The notes under the pieces are model-generated. The model saw only the letters and a program-made list of their open reading frames with translations, was not told the origin of the DNA and searched no databases. From Superficieibacter sp. 1612_C1 (GTDB lineage: Bacteria; Pseudomonadota; Gammaproteobacteria; Enterobacterales; Enterobacteriaceae): DNA of 64,000 bases. The stretch lies in the NCBI RefSeq assembly GCF_015234305.1, contig NZ_JADGMI010000003.1:62001-126000 (forward strand), read 5' to 3'. Positions 46,255-57,548 of this stretch are shown one piece after another. A program made the position numbers and the translations under genes. Positions within the stretch are counted from its first letter, which is position 1. Every line of letters begins with the position of its first letter.

Positions 46255-47021
46255 TGGAAAAGTACGAATTACCGCTGGTCATCTTTACCGTCTTAAGCCA
46301 GACCTCCGTCGGCATGGCGCTGGTACTGACCTGGCGGACCTTTAAGGGTGAAATCGAAGGTAGCCGTATTCACTGGCTGATTACCGGTCTGGTGCTGGGT
46401 GCGGCGTCCGTGGCTGCGGTGCTGCATCTGGCGCATCCGATGTATGCCTATAACGCCCTGCGCGGCCTGCCACACGCGTGGCTGAGCCGGGAAATCCTCG
46501 GCGCAACCCTGTACGGCGCGGCTATCGGCATTACCTTCCTGGCGAAGGGACATAAAATTCCCGCTCTGCTCGCTTCGCTGCTGGGCATCGCGCTGGTGGC
46601 GGTGCAGGGAATGACCTATGCCGCTCCCGCCATGATGGCTATCGCCAACGGCATGACGATGCTGTTCTTCTTTCTCACCGTCTGGGTGGTGGGCTGCGCC
46701 GCCATTCCGCTGCTGAAGATGAATGCACCGGTTCCGGCGCTGCGTCAGGGCATTCTGATGTTCATTGTGGCGATGATCGCCGCCCCGCTGGTCTGGACCA
46801 GCGGCGGCACCATCATGAAAATGACCGCCAGTACCTGGCTGACCTCGCCGCTGTATCTGGCAAGCCTGGTGTGCTTTATCGTCGCGTTTATCCTGACGCG
46901 CAAAAATGCGGTGATGCCAAAAAGTACGTTGCTGCTGGTGCTGGTGGCAGTACTCCTCAGCCGGTTGACCTTCTTTGGCGACACGGTGAGTTCCATCGTC
47001 AACATTGGTCATCTGTATTAA
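46254..47021 (+). CDS. DmsC-like membrane anchor subunit
   Basis: The 255-aa protein has eight predicted transmembrane helices and the DmsC family pattern (LPLVIFTVLSQTSVGMALVL at the N-terminus; LVLGAASVAAVLHLAHP; SREILGATLYGAAIG; LLLVLVAVLLSRLTFF at the C-terminus). DmsC-type anchors bind quinol in the inner membrane and pass electrons to the iron-sulfur subunit. It is the last gene of the molybdoenzyme operon; a strong terminator follows. It completes a DmsABC-like reductase, with TorD-like chaperone at the front. Confidence 0.92.
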   Translation: MEKYELPLVIFTVLSQTSVGMALVLTWRTFKGEIEGSRIHWLITGLVLGAASVAAVLHLAHPMYAYNALRGLPHAWLSREILGATLYGAAIGITFLAKGHKIPALLASLLGIALVAVQGMTYAAPAMMAIANGMTMLFFFLTVWVVGCAAIPLLKMNAPVPALRQGILMFIVAMIAAPLVWTSGGTIMKMTASTWLTSPLYLASLVCFIVAFILTRKNAVMPKSTLLLVLVAVLLSRLTFFGDTVSSIVNIGHLY

Positions 47022-47043
47022 TCAAACGATGGCAGTAAACCTC

Positions 47044-47078
47044 GCTCCCCGCTGCGGCTGGGGAGCAGGCTTTTTTTA
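47044..47078 (+). terminator. Terminator between the reductase and hydrogenase genes
   Basis: GCTCCCC (47044-47050) pairs with GGGGAGC (47060-47066) and is followed after AGGC by seven Ts (47071-47077). It lies 22 bp after the DmsC-like stop and 25 bp before hypA. So hydrogenase genes rely on read-through or on their own promoter. Confidence 0.88.
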
Positions 47079-47102
47079 CTCAATTTCTGCGAAATACGGC
47101 AA

Positions 47103-47444
47103 ATGCATGAACTGACGCTGGCGCTCAATATTGTTCAGATACTCGAAGAACAGGCGCTAAGCCGGAATTTTAACCGGGTTAAGCAGGTCTGGCTGGAGAT
47201 GGGCGCGATGAGCTGCGTTGAGGAAACCTCGCTACGCTTTGGCCTCGCGTCCGCTACCCGCAACACGCTGGCAGACGGCGCGCAATTCCATATTGCCCAT
47301 ACGCCGGGTCGTGGCTGGTGTCACCACTGCTGTCAGGTATTTGAAACCCGTCAACCCGTAACGCACTGCCCGCGATGTCATTCCGTGCAAATCCAGCACG
47401 AACCGTCGGACGCGCTACGCATCCGCGAGCTGGAAGTTGAGTAA
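47103..47444 (+). CDS. hybF: Hydrogenase nickel-insertion protein HypA/HybF
   Basis: This 113-aa HypA-family protein delivers nickel to the large subunit with HypB. The N-terminal MHELTLALNIV contains the Ni-binding Met1-His2-Glu3 motif, and the zinc site is CHHCCQVF...CPRCHSVQ (about 74-96). It precedes the small subunit gene by 78 bp, whereas in E. coli hybF lies near the operon end. Because the family is shared by all [NiFe] hydrogenases, hypA is an equally correct name; hybF is chosen by operon membership. Confidence 0.9.
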   Translation: MHELTLALNIVQILEEQALSRNFNRVKQVWLEMGAMSCVEETSLRFGLASATRNTLADGAQFHIAHTPGRGWCHHCCQVFETRQPVTHCPRCHSVQIQHEPSDALRIRELEVE

Positions 47445-47522
47445 CGTAAACCCCTTTTGAAATTATCGTCTTATTAATCAGCGTCATATTCAGCTCATTA
47501 ATAATATCCTGGAAAATAAACC

Positions 47523-48653
47523 ATGAGTGAACGAGAGAATACGTTCTTGAGCGAGGGCGTCAGCCGTCGTAGTTTTATCACGCTCTGTACCGCGCTGGCA
47601 GCCTCGTTGGGGCTAAGCGGAAAAGCCTCCGCGCAGATTGCCGGGGCGCTGACCTCTCCTTCCCGTCCGCCGGTTATCTGGATTGGCGCGCAGGAGTGTA
47701 CCGGCTGCACCGAATCGCTGCTGCGGGCGACGCATCCCACCGTTGAGAACCTGGTCCTCGACGTTATCTCGCTGGAGTATCACGAAGTGCTCTCCGCCGC
47801 CTTCGGGCAGCAGGCGGAAGAGAATAAGCACAACGCCATTGAACGCTACAAGGGCCAGTACGTTCTGGTCGTTGACGGCTCGATCCCGCTGAAAGACGGC
47901 GGCATTTACTGCATGGTCGCCGGGAAGCCGATCGCTGAACATATCCGCGAGGTGGCTGCCAACGCCAGCCACGTGATTGCGATTGGCTCCTGCGCGGCGT
48001 GGGGCGGCGTACCCGCTTCCGGCTGTAACCCGACCGGCGCGGTGTCGCTTCAGGAGGTCATCCCGGATATTCCGGTGATCAACATTCCGGGCTGCCCGCC
48101 GAATCCGCATAACTTTCTCGCCACCGTGGCGCATCTCATCACCTTTAACCGCGCGCCGAAGCTGGACGATAAACGTCGTCCCACCTTTGCCTATGGTCGC
48201 CTGATCCACGAAAACTGCGAGCGCCGCCCACACTTTGACGCCGGGCGCTTTGCCAAAGCGTTTGGTGACGAAGGCCACCGTCAGGGCTGGTGCCTCTACC
48301 ATCTCGGCTGTAAAGGCCCGGAGACCTACGGCAACTGTTCCACGCTGGAGTTCTGCGACGTCGGCGGCGGTATCTGGCCGGTGGGTATCGGGCATCCATG
48401 CTACGGCTGTAACGAAAAAAATATCGGCTTCACCAAAGGCATTGCCCAGTTAGCCAATGTCAGCCAGCCGACGCCGCGTGCGGAAGTACCGGACGTGAAG
48501 CGCACGGAAGGCGGCGCGGTTTCCCTCAGCGCTACCGGGCTGCTGGGCGCAGTCATTGGTGCTGTAGGCGGCGTCAGCGTCATGGCGGTGAAGCAACTGG
48601 GACAACCGCGGACGACGGCTGAAAAAGACGCAGAGACGGAGGAGCGGTCTTGA
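47523..48653 (+). CDS. hybO: [NiFe] hydrogenase-2 small subunit
   Basis: The 376-aa small subunit has a Tat signal ([20 protein letters not shown], about 14-33) and a C-terminal transmembrane helix ([17 protein letters not shown]). Cluster ligands are ECTGCTES (proximal), [17 protein letters not shown], then [17 protein letters not shown] and HPCYGCNEK. The proximal motif is CTGCT with Gly, not the extra-Cys CTCCT of oxygen-tolerant Hyd-1, so an oxygen-sensitive uptake or bidirectional enzyme is expected. It is close to E. coli HybO throughout. It starts the block hybO-A-B-C-D-E-G, with coupled starts from here to hybC. Confidence 0.95.
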   Translation: MSERENTFLSEGVSRRSFITLCTALAASLGLSGKASAQIAGALTSPSRPPVIWIGAQECTGCTESLLRATHPTVENLVLDVISLEYHEVLSAAFGQQAEENKHNAIERYKGQYVLVVDGSIPLKDGGIYCMVAGKPIAEHIREVAANASHVIAIGSCAAWGGVPASGCNPTGAVSLQEVIPDIPVINIPGCPPNPHNFLATVAHLITFNRAPKLDDKRRPTFAYGRLIHENCERRPHFDAGRFAKAFGDEGHRQGWCLYHLGCKGPETYGNCSTLEFCDVGGGIWPVGIGHPCYGCNEKNIGFTKGIAQLANVSQPTPRAEVPDVKRTEGGAVSLSATGLLGAVIGAVGGVSVMAVKQLGQPRTTAEKDAETEERS

Positions 48654-49660
48654 ACAGACGTCACTTTTTCAAAGTTGCCTCCGGCGGGCTGCTGCTGGCC
48701 GGGGTCGCGCCGGGCCTTCGTGCCGCAGAACAGCCGCGTCAGGCGGCCCCTGGTGCGGTCGGAATGCTGTTCGACTCCACGCTGTGCGTGGGATGTCAGT
48801 CCTGCGTGACCAAATGTCAGCAGATCAATAATCCGGGCGCTGCGGATTACCGTCCCGACGACAACAGTGCTAACAACACCACCTCATCGGTTAACGATAA
48901 GCTCAGCGCCCGGACCAATAACATCATCCAGATCTGGCGCAGCGGTAACGGCGAGCATAAAAACCAGCTTCAGGACGGGTACGCGTTTATCAAAAAGCAG
49001 TGTATGCACTGCGTTGATCCGAACTGTGTCTCCGCCTGCCCGGTCTCGGCGCTGCAAAAAAACGCCGCTACCGGCATCGTTGAATACAATCCCGACGCCT
49101 GTACCGGCTGCCGCTACTGCATGGTCGCCTGCCCGTATAACGTGCCGAAATATGATTACAGCGATCCCTTCGGCGCGATCCATAAATGCGAACTGTGCAA
49201 CCAGAAAGGCGTGGAACGGCTGGACAAAGGCCAGTTGCCCGGCTGCACCGAAGTCTGCCCCACCGGGGCGGTGATCTTCGGCACCCGCGACGCGCTGCTG
49301 AAAGAGGCAAAAGCCCGTCTGGCACTTAAACCCGGTTCACGTTACGACTATCCGCGCCAGCAGGTCGGCAGCAAGGACACGTATTCGCAGACCGTTGCGC
49401 AGTATCAATCGTCGGTGTATGGCGAAATCGAAGGCGGCGGTACGCAGGTGCTGGTGCTCTCCGCCATTCCTTTTCAGAAGTTCGGCCTGCCCGCGCTGGG
49501 ACCACAATCTACCGGCTCCCGCGCCGAGCACGTCCAGCATACGTTGTACAAAGGCATGATGCTGCCAGCCGCAGCGCTGGCGGGCATCACCTGGCTGGTC
49601 CACCGCAACAACAAGCATCACGACGCCGCGCCGTCTGAAGAGGAGAACTCCCATGAGTGA
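48650..49660 (+). CDS. hybA: Hydrogenase-2 iron-sulfur subunit HybA
   Basis: The 336-aa ferredoxin-type subunit links the hydrogenase dimer to the quinone-reacting membrane protein HybB. It has a Tat signal ([20 protein letters not shown]), four-cluster cysteine motifs ([55 protein letters not shown]...CTEVCPTGA) and a C-terminal membrane helix ([16 protein letters not shown]) that tail-anchors it. This matches E. coli HybA along its length. It overlaps hybO by 4 bp and hybB by 8 bp. Confidence 0.95.
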   Translation: MNRRHFFKVASGGLLLAGVAPGLRAAEQPRQAAPGAVGMLFDSTLCVGCQSCVTKCQQINNPGAADYRPDDNSANNTTSSVNDKLSARTNNIIQIWRSGNGEHKNQLQDGYAFIKKQCMHCVDPNCVSACPVSALQKNAATGIVEYNPDACTGCRYCMVACPYNVPKYDYSDPFGAIHKCELCNQKGVERLDKGQLPGCTEVCPTGAVIFGTRDALLKEAKARLALKPGSRYDYPRQQVGSKDTYSQTVAQYQSSVYGEIEGGGTQVLVLSAIPFQKFGLPALGPQSTGSRAEHVQHTLYKGMMLPAAALAGITWLVHRNNKHHDAAPSEEENSHE

Positions 49661-50822
49661 TCATACTCATGCGCTCCGTCCGCTGGGCGGAAAGCTGTTT
49701 ACCCGCGCCATTTATCTGTTCGCGCCGTTTGCGGCGATCTGCGGTCTGCTGATCGTCAAACGTCTGGTAATGGGAATGGGCGATGTCACGGCGCTGAACG
49801 GTGGCTATCCGTGGGGGGTGTGGATATCCTTCGATTTACTGGTCGGCACCGGCTTCGCCTGCGGCGGCTGGGCGATGGCGTGGGCGGTGTATGTGTTTAA
49901 CCGCGGCGATTATCACGATCTGGTCCGCCCGGCGCTGCTCGCCAGTCTGTTCGGCTACGGCCTTGGCGGATTGTCGATCACCATCGATCTGGGACGTTAC
50001 TGGAATGTGCCGCACTTCTTAATGCCCGGCTATTTCAATACCAACTCGGTGCTGTTTGAAACCGCCGCCTGTATGACGGTGTACATCGGCATTATGTCGC
50101 TGGAGCTGCTGCCCGCGCTGCTTGAGCGTCTGGGCTGGCACGTTCCTTTGCGTAAGCTGAACCGCGCGATGTTTATTTTCATCAGCATCGGCGCGCTGCT
50201 GCCCTGTATGCACCAGTCGTCAATGGGCTCACTAATGATGATTGCCGGGTATAAGGTGTATCCGCTGTGGCAAAGCTACGAGTTTCTGCCGCTGTTTTCT
50301 CTGCTGACCGCCTTTCTGATGGGCTTCTCAATCGTGATTTTTGAAGGATCGCTACTGAGAGCCAGCGCCACCTTTACCACCGACGAAACGCCGTTGTTCA
50401 GCAAACTTAGCCAGGTCATTAAGGCGCTGCTGTGGATCTTCGTCGTACTGCGCGTCGGCGAGATTATCTGGCGCGGCAAGCTCGGACTGGTGCTAATGGG
50501 TAACGGCTATGCCTGGCTGTTTATCATTGAGCTGGCGCTGTTCATCCTTCCGCTGCTGATTTTGCATTCCGGCAAACTTCGCCGCAGTCCGCGTGCGCTG
50601 TTTCTGTGTGCGCTCTCCGTGCTGCTCGGCGCGGCGATGTGGCGCATTGATTATTCCCTTGTCGCCTTTGATCCGGGCAATGGCTATCACTATTTTCCGA
50701 CCGCCAGCGAACTATTGATTTCCATCGGCTTTGTGGCGATTGAAGTTGTTGCTTACATCCTGATTATTCGTCTGCTGCCGATTTTACCGGCCAAAGCAGC
50801 CACTGTTGAGGTAAAACCATGA
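49653..50822 (+). CDS. hybB: Hydrogenase-2 integral membrane subunit HybB (NrfD family)
   Basis: The 389-aa protein has about ten transmembrane helices of the NrfD/PsrC family, the quinone-interacting membrane subunit of Hyd-2. Characteristic segments are [33 protein letters not shown] (about 50-82; given here as positions with key residues W55, D61, G66) and a conserved His/Gln pocket in [12 protein letters not shown]. HybB enables Hyd-2 to reduce the menaquinone pool or run in reverse with proton motive force. It has 4-bp and 8-bp overlaps with neighbours. Confidence 0.94.
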   Translation: MSDHTHALRPLGGKLFTRAIYLFAPFAAICGLLIVKRLVMGMGDVTALNGGYPWGVWISFDLLVGTGFACGGWAMAWAVYVFNRGDYHDLVRPALLASLFGYGLGGLSITIDLGRYWNVPHFLMPGYFNTNSVLFETAACMTVYIGIMSLELLPALLERLGWHVPLRKLNRAMFIFISIGALLPCMHQSSMGSLMMIAGYKVYPLWQSYEFLPLFSLLTAFLMGFSIVIFEGSLLRASATFTTDETPLFSKLSQVIKALLWIFVVLRVGEIIWRGKLGLVLMGNGYAWLFIIELALFILPLLILHSGKLRRSPRALFLCALSVLLGAAMWRIDYSLVAFDPGNGYHYFPTASELLISIGFVAIEVVAYILIIRLLPILPAKAATVEVKP

Positions 50823-52519
50823 GTCAACGTATCACCATTGATCCTGTAACGCGTATTGAAGGTCATCTGCGGATCGACTGTGAAATTGAAGATGGCAAAG
50901 TGGTGAAAGCCTGGTCGTCCGGCACCATGTGGCGCGGGATGGAAGAGATCGTCAAGGGGCAGGACCCGCGCGACGCGTGGATTATCGTCCAGCGTATTTG
51001 CGGCGTGTGCACCACAATCCACGCCATCGCCTCGGTGCGCGCGGTGGAGAATGCGCTGCAAATGGAGATCCCTCTGAACGCGCAGTATATTCGCAACCTG
51101 ATCCTCGCCGCGCACCAGATCCACGATCATATCGTGCATTTTTACCAGCTCTCCGCGCTCGACTGGGTGGATATTACCGCCGCCCTGAAGGCCGATCCGG
51201 CCAAAGCGGAAGCGATGCTGAAAAACGTTTCAAGCTGGCCGCTGAACAGCGCCGCCGAATTCACCCGCGTGCAGCACAAAATTCAGGCGCTGGTGGACAG
51301 CGGGCAACTGGGGATCTTCGCTAACGGTTATCAGGGCCACCCGGAAATGAAACTGTCGCCGGAAGTGAACCTGATTGCGGTCGCGCACTACTTGCAGGCG
51401 CTGGAGTGTCAGCGCGACGCCAACCGCATCGTGGCGATCCTCGGCGGCAAAACGCCGCATATCCAGAACCTCGCCGTCGGCGGCGTGGCGAACCCAATCA
51501 ATACCGATTCCCCTGGCGTTCTCAATCTGGAACGCCTGATGTACGTGAAATCGTTTATCGACAAGCTGAGCGATTTTATTGAGCAGGTTTATAAAGTCGA
51601 CGCGGCGATTTTTGCCGCCAGCTACCCGGACTGGATGAAACTGGGCAAAGCGGCGGATTACTACCTGGCGGTGCCGGACATGCCGGTCAGCCGTAGAGGC
51701 GACGTTTTCCGCATTCCCGGCGGCTATATGAAAGGCACGGATTTTTCCACCTTCCAGCCCATCGCCTCTCATACCGATCCGTTCCTGATTAACGGTATTG
51801 AGGAGAGTGGCAAGCACGCCTGGTACAAAGATAACGATCCGCAAAAACCGTGGCAGGGCACCACCATCCCGGACTTCACCGACTGGCAGGAAGACGGTAA
51901 ATACTCCTGGGTGAAAGCGCCGACCTTCTACGGCAAAACCGTGGAAGTGGGGCCGCTGGCGTGGCTGCTGTGCGGTCTGGCGTCGAAACACACGGGCACC
52001 GTGACGCATTATGACAGTATTGCCGCGCAGTACCAGGCGCTGACCGGCACCGCGCTCACCCATGATGCGCTGCAATCGACCTGGGGCCGTATTCTCGGCC
52101 GCGCGGTGCGGACTTCCGTGCTGTGTGACGAACTTCAGGCGCAGTATCAACTGCTGGTGGACAACATCGCCAAAGGCGATTGCGAAACCTTTATCAAGCC
52201 GGTGTTCCCGGAAGGCGAGCTTCGCGGCGTCGGTTTTGAAGAAGCCTCTCGCGGCATGCTGTCGCACTGGATCGTCATCAAGGACGGCAAAATTGCCAAC
52301 TATCAGGCGGTGGTGCCGTCAACCTGGAACGCCGGGCCGCGCAATTTCAATGATGAACCGGGGCCGTATGAGCGCGCGCTGATCGGCACGCCAGTCGTTG
52401 ATGCGCAAAAACCACTGGAAGTGGTGCGCACCGTTCACTCGTTCGATCCGTGCATGTCCTGCGCGGTCCACATGGTGGATTTACGCGGCAAGACGTTAAG
52501 TAAGGTGAAAATTCTGTAA
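50819..52519 (+). CDS. hybC: [NiFe] hydrogenase-2 large subunit
   Basis: The 566-aa large subunit holds the Ni-Fe(CN)2CO centre. The two ligand pairs are visible: RICGVC (about 59-64) and DPCMSCAVH near the C-terminus. The 15 residues after that His are a cleavable maturation peptide like that of E. coli HybC, removed by HybD. The N-terminal RITIDPVTRIEGHLRI is the family start. It travels to the periplasm with the Tat-signalled small subunit, since it has no signal itself. Length and sequence are close to E. coli HybC (567 aa). Confidence 0.96.
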   Translation: MSQRITIDPVTRIEGHLRIDCEIEDGKVVKAWSSGTMWRGMEEIVKGQDPRDAWIIVQRICGVCTTIHAIASVRAVENALQMEIPLNAQYIRNLILAAHQIHDHIVHFYQLSALDWVDITAALKADPAKAEAMLKNVSSWPLNSAAEFTRVQHKIQALVDSGQLGIFANGYQGHPEMKLSPEVNLIAVAHYLQALECQRDANRIVAILGGKTPHIQNLAVGGVANPINTDSPGVLNLERLMYVKSFIDKLSDFIEQVYKVDAAIFAASYPDWMKLGKAADYYLAVPDMPVSRRGDVFRIPGGYMKGTDFSTFQPIASHTDPFLINGIEESGKHAWYKDNDPQKPWQGTTIPDFTDWQEDGKYSWVKAPTFYGKTVEVGPLAWLLCGLASKHTGTVTHYDSIAAQYQALTGTALTHDALQSTWGRILGRAVRTSVLCDELQAQYQLLVDNIAKGDCETFIKPVFPEGELRGVGFEEASRGMLSHWIVIKDGKIANYQAVVPSTWNAGPRNFNDEPGPYERALIGTPVVDAQKPLEVVRTVHSFDPCMSCAVHMVDLRGKTLSKVKIL

Positions 52520-53007
52520 TGAATACCCTGCTGCTTGGCGTCGGTAACCTTCTGCTCAGCGACGAAGGTGTCGGCGTGCGGACTCTTGAAGCGCTGGAGC
52601 AGCGCTTCCTCTTTCCCGACGGCGTGGTGCTTCAGGATGGCGGCACTTCGGGTATGGAACTGCTGGAGGTGATGGCCAGCCGCGATCTGATCGTGGTGGT
52701 CGATGCGGTTCAAAGTGACAGTGAGGCCGGGAGCCTGTTTATTCTTGAGGATAACGACGTTCCCGCGTACTTCACCCAACGGCTTTCGCCGCACCAGCTC
52801 GGGCTGGCAGACGTGCTGATGGCGCTGCAAATGACCGACGAGTTCCCGCGCAAGCTGGTTCTGCTGGGCATTGAGCCTGCGTCGCTTGCGCCGGGCATGG
52901 TACTCAGCCCGGTGGTGGTCCTGGCAATGGAAGCCGCCATCGCTCAGGTTATCCGCATTCTGAATAACCACGGTATCACCGTTAGTCCGCGTGAGGGCAA
53001 TTCATGA
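52519..53007 (+). CDS. hybD: Hydrogenase-2 maturation endopeptidase HybD
   Basis: The 162-aa protease removes the C-terminal peptide of HybC after nickel insertion. Nickel-sensing acids are present: Glu16 in LLSDEGVGVRTLE, Asp in VVVDAVQSDSEAG and His in SPHQLGLADVL. It is the same length as E. coli HybD (about 164). Its start overlaps the hybC stop by 1 bp. Confidence 0.94.
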   Translation: MNTLLLGVGNLLLSDEGVGVRTLEALEQRFLFPDGVVLQDGGTSGMELLEVMASRDLIVVVDAVQSDSEAGSLFILEDNDVPAYFTQRLSPHQLGLADVLMALQMTDEFPRKLVLLGIEPASLAPGMVLSPVVVLAMEAAIAQVIRILNNHGITVSPREGNS

Positions 53008-53495
53008 CTGATAAATACAGTGAAGGCTATGCCACCGATCCGTCGGCCCTGCTTGAACAGGTTTTTCAGCAGGTGGCGGAAAGCAGTATGGTCGGCCTGC
53101 CCTTTTACCGTCCGCAACTGCCGGTCAAAGCCTGCGCCTTTCAGCTATTTGAGGGCCAGTGGTTTGGCGCGCTGCTGACGCCGTGGATGCTACAGCTCAT
53201 GCTGCTGCCGGGGCCGGGGCAGCGCTGGGCCTGCCGACGCACTGACGAACGTCTGGCGCTCACCTTTCCGCAGGGCGATATGGCGTTTCGTCCCGGTGAG
53301 ATCGCGCCAGATCTCTATTACCTGTCGTGTTCACTAATGTCGCCCATCGATCCGGCACTGAGCGCGGAACAGGCGCTGACGCTGGCGCAAAACAGCGTCA
53401 GGCTGGCGCTCTCCTTGCCGGTACGCAATGCGTCCGGGATTAACGCCGGACGCCGGGCGCTGCTGCGCGGCACGCTTTCTGGCAATAAGGATTAA
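53004..53495 (+). CDS. hybE: Hydrogenase-2 assembly chaperone HybE
   Basis: The 163-aa protein is HybE, which binds the Tat signal of HybO and keeps the small subunit in the cytoplasm until the large subunit is mature. The HupJ/HybE pattern is visible in [18 protein letters not shown] (about 30-47) and the conserved [14 protein letters not shown] (about 57-70). It overlaps hybD by 4 bp. Confidence 0.92.
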   Translation: MTDKYSEGYATDPSALLEQVFQQVAESSMVGLPFYRPQLPVKACAFQLFEGQWFGALLTPWMLQLMLLPGPGQRWACRRTDERLALTFPQGDMAFRPGEIAPDLYYLSCSLMSPIDPALSAEQALTLAQNSVRLALSLPVRNASGINAGRRALLRGTLSGNKD

Positions 53496-53497
53496 CA

Positions 53498-53746
53498 ATG
53501 TGCATTGGCGTACCAGGAAAAATTGTTGCGGTGGGCGATTCGATTCACGAACCGGCGTGGGTGGAAATTAACGCCATCAGGAGACAAGTCAATCTTGCCC
53601 TGATTTGCGAAAATTCGCCGCAGGAACTGCTGGGCTGTTGGGTTCTGGTTCACGTCGGTTTTGCGATGAGCATTATTGATGAGCAAGAGGCCGACAATAT
53701 TATGGAAATGCTGAAAAAAATCACCGGGGAAGCGATTATTCCCTGA
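53498..53746 (+). CDS. hybG: Hydrogenase maturation chaperone HybG (HypC family)
   Basis: The 82-aa HypC-family protein carries the Fe(CN)2CO precursor to HybC with HypD. The N-terminal [13 protein letters not shown], with the essential Cys2, and the core [19 protein letters not shown] are present. An internal Cys at GCWVL is an extra one relative to E. coli HybG (GQWVL). It follows hybE by 2 bp and is the last hydrogenase-specific gene. Confidence 0.93.
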   Translation: MCIGVPGKIVAVGDSIHEPAWVEINAIRRQVNLALICENSPQELLGCWVLVHVGFAMSIIDEQEADNIMEMLKKITGEAIIP

Positions 53747-53806
53747 ATGTCGACACAACGCTGCCGCCCGATACGCGGCATATTTTACTGACTATAAGGT
53801 TTCATC

Positions 53807-54025
53807 ATGGGCGAAATTAGCGTTACCAAATTATTAGTGATTGTGGTGCTGATGGTACTGGTTTTCGGCACCAAAAAACTCAGCTCCCTGGGGTCCGATC
53901 TCGGGTCGGCGCTGAAAGGGTTTAAGAAAGCGATGGGCGACAACGATAGCGCATCTCAGGATGCCGACTTTCTCAATGAACAAAAAGTCGGCAAAGAAAC
54001 CGCCAGCAAATCGGAACAGGCATAA
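53807..54025 (+). CDS. TatA/TatE-family translocase subunit linked to the hydrogenase
   Basis: The 72-aa protein has the TatA/E pattern: a short N-terminal helix beginning [21 protein letters not shown], the FGTKKL hinge (about 21-26) and an amphipathic helix ([18 protein letters not shown]), followed by a polar tail. The start MGEIS is TatE-like. It lies 60 bp after hybG on the same strand and 2 bp before a TatB-like gene. I infer a dedicated supply of Tat pore subunits for the Tat-exported proteins of this cluster. No tatC is in the window. Confidence 0.92.
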   Translation: MGEISVTKLLVIVVLMVLVFGTKKLSSLGSDLGSALKGFKKAMGDNDSASQDADFLNEQKVGKETASKSEQA

Positions 54026-54027
54026 CC

Positions 54028-54375
54028 ATGTTTGGCTTCGGCTTTGGGGAACTGCTGCTGGTGTTTGTCATCGGGCTGATCGTCTTAGGCCCGACACGTC
54101 TGCCGGTGGTCGTTAAAACGGTGATATCGTGGATCTCGACCCTCCGCTCGCTGGGTCAGTCGTTACAGAATGAACTGACTCAGGAGCTAAAAGTGATGGA
54201 ATTACAGGATAAGCTGAAACACCTGGAATCCCTGAGCGCGGAAAACCTGACACCAGAGTTAAAAACGTCGCTGGACGCGCTGCGTCAGGCAACGGACGCG
54301 CTGCGACGGCCTGTTGAGCTGGATATCATTCCGGCACCCACAATCGGCAAAGTGCAGCCGGTGTCAGAGGAGTGA
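54028..54375 (+). CDS. Short TatB-like translocase subunit
   Basis: The 115-aa protein begins [26 protein letters not shown], with the TatB hallmarks: conserved acidic residue in the transmembrane helix (GELLLV), the GP hinge and RLPVVVKT. The amphipathic region [21 protein letters not shown] follows (about 48-64). E. coli TatB has about 171 aa, so the C-terminal tail here is shortened. TatB with TatC recognises twin-arginine signals; this copy could tune selection of the cluster's substrates. The gene ends in a hairpin that contains the stop codon in its loop. Confidence 0.88.
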   Translation: MFGFGFGELLLVFVIGLIVLGPTRLPVVVKTVISWISTLRSLGQSLQNELTQELKVMELQDKLKHLESLSAENLTPELKTSLDALRQATDALRRPVELDIIPAPTIGKVQPVSEE

Positions 54376-54390
54376 TCCTCTTTATCCTTT
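54366..54390 (+). terminator. Possible terminator at the end of the TatB-like gene
   Basis: AGAGGA-GTGA-TCCTCT (54366-54381) is followed by TTATCCTTT. The tatB stop codon (54373-54375) is in the loop. It is a modest intrinsic terminator; the REP array just downstream may help. Confidence 0.55.
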
Positions 54391-54396
54391 GGCAAG

Positions 54397-54967
54397 GATG
54401 CCTGGCGGCGCTTTGCTTGCGCAGGCCTACGGAATGCGGATAACACGTTGATATTGATGTATTTTGTAGGCCGGGTAAGGCGAAGCCGCCACCCGGCATT
54501 ACGCGGTGCCAATGATGCCTGGCGGCGCTTCGCTTGCGCAGGCCTACGGAATGCGAATAACCCATTGATATTGATGTATTTTGTAGGCCGGGTAAGGCGA
54601 AGCCGCCACCCGGCATTACGCGGTGCCAATGATGCCTGGCGGCGCTTCGCTTGCGCAGGCCTACGGAATGCGGATAACACGTTGATATTGTGGCACCGCG
54701 TAGGCCGGGTAAGGCGAAGCCGCCACCCGGCATTAAGCGGTGCCAATGATGCCTGGCGGCGCTTCGCTTGCACAGGCCTACGGAATGCGGATAACACGTT
54801 GATATTGTGGCACCGCGTAGGCCGGGTAAGGCGAAGCCGCCACCCGGCATTACGCGGTGCCAATGATGCCTGGCGGCGCTTCGCTTGCACAGGCCTACGA
54901 AATGCGGATACACGTTGATATTGTGGTACCGCGTAGGCCGGGTAAGGCGAAGCCGCCACCCGGCATT
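54397..54967. repeat. Tandem BIME/REP array: 4.9 copies of a 117-bp unit
   Basis: The motif GATGCCTGGCGGCGCTT starts at 54397, 54514, 54631, 54748 and 54865, so the period is exactly 117 bp. Each unit holds two REP halves: GCCTGGCGGCGCTT...AGGCCTAC and GTAGGCCGGGTAAGGCGAAGC...CCCGGCATT. The spacers vary slightly between units (for example TATTTTGTAGG against GGCACCGCGTAGG). The fifth unit is shortened. Open frames across it on the minus strand are artefacts of the repeat. It forms the right border of the insertion. Confidence 0.95.
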
Positions 54968-55052
54968 CAGACGTACAGCATAGAAAACAGGTCTGTTATC
55001 AGCCCAACGCAGGTTTTGGCCTGCGTATCTTCCATCCTCAAAAACGCGGCGG

Positions 55053-56972
<1,920 letters not shown>

Positions 56973-57548
56973 TTAGCGCAGGCCCAGAAAATCGATAATC
57001 TGTGAGAAATGATCGTCAAAGCCAACAAATGCGTGATTGCCGCCCTCTTCGACGGTCTGGCGGCAGGCGTCAAAATAGTCCACCGCCTGACGGTAATCAA
57101 GCACCTCGTCCCCGGTCTGCTGTAATAACCAGATAAGATCCGGCGCTTCCAGCGGGTCGATTTGCATCACTTTGAGATCGTAAATATGGCGAGACTCTAG
57201 CACATATTGCTGGCCTGTGTAGGGATTCTCGTTATGCCCCAGGTAATCCGCCAGCAGTTCAAAAGGACGAACCGCCGGGTTCACCACCACAGCCGGTAAC
57301 ATAAAGCACTGCGATAGCCAGGTGGCGTAATATCCCCCGAGTGACGAGCCGACAATACCCAGCGGTTGTCCCCCCAGCTCCAGCACCAGCGACTCCAGCA
57401 GTTCTGCGGCCTGCGCCGGGAAAACGGGCAACTGCGGCGTCACCATCCGGATCTCAGGATAGTGTACCGTCAGCCACTCCCGCAACGCGGTGGCCTTTGC
57501 CGAACGCGGCGAGCTGTTAAAGCCGTGCAGATAAAGAAGCGTAGACAT
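56973..57548 (-). CDS. yqiA: YqiA alpha/beta-hydrolase (esterase)
   Basis: The 191-aa UPF0227-type esterase has the nucleophile motif [15 protein letters not shown] (Ser about 85), an Asp in [12 protein letters not shown] and a His in [11 protein letters not shown]. coli YqiA hydrolyses short acyl esters in vitro; the native substrate is unknown. I start it at the ATG 57548, which overlaps the cpdA stop codon; a TTG one codon upstream is not needed. It is part of the nudF-yqiB-cpdA-yqiA-parE run. Confidence 0.94.
   Translation of the reverse strand: MSTLLYLHGFNSSPRSAKATALREWLTVHYPEIRMVTPQLPVFPAQAAELLESLVLELGGQPLGIVGSSLGGYYATWLSQCFMLPAVVVNPAVRPFELLADYLGHNENPYTGQQYVLESRHIYDLKVMQIDPLEAPDLIWLLQQTGDEVLDYRQAVDYFDACRQTVEEGGNHAFVGFDDHFSQIIDFLGLR

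Noticed and set aside
54397..54967. Possible CRISPR array because of regular repeats
   Set aside because: Repeat unit is 117 bp, spacers are not unique, the units are REP pairs, and no cas genes are near.
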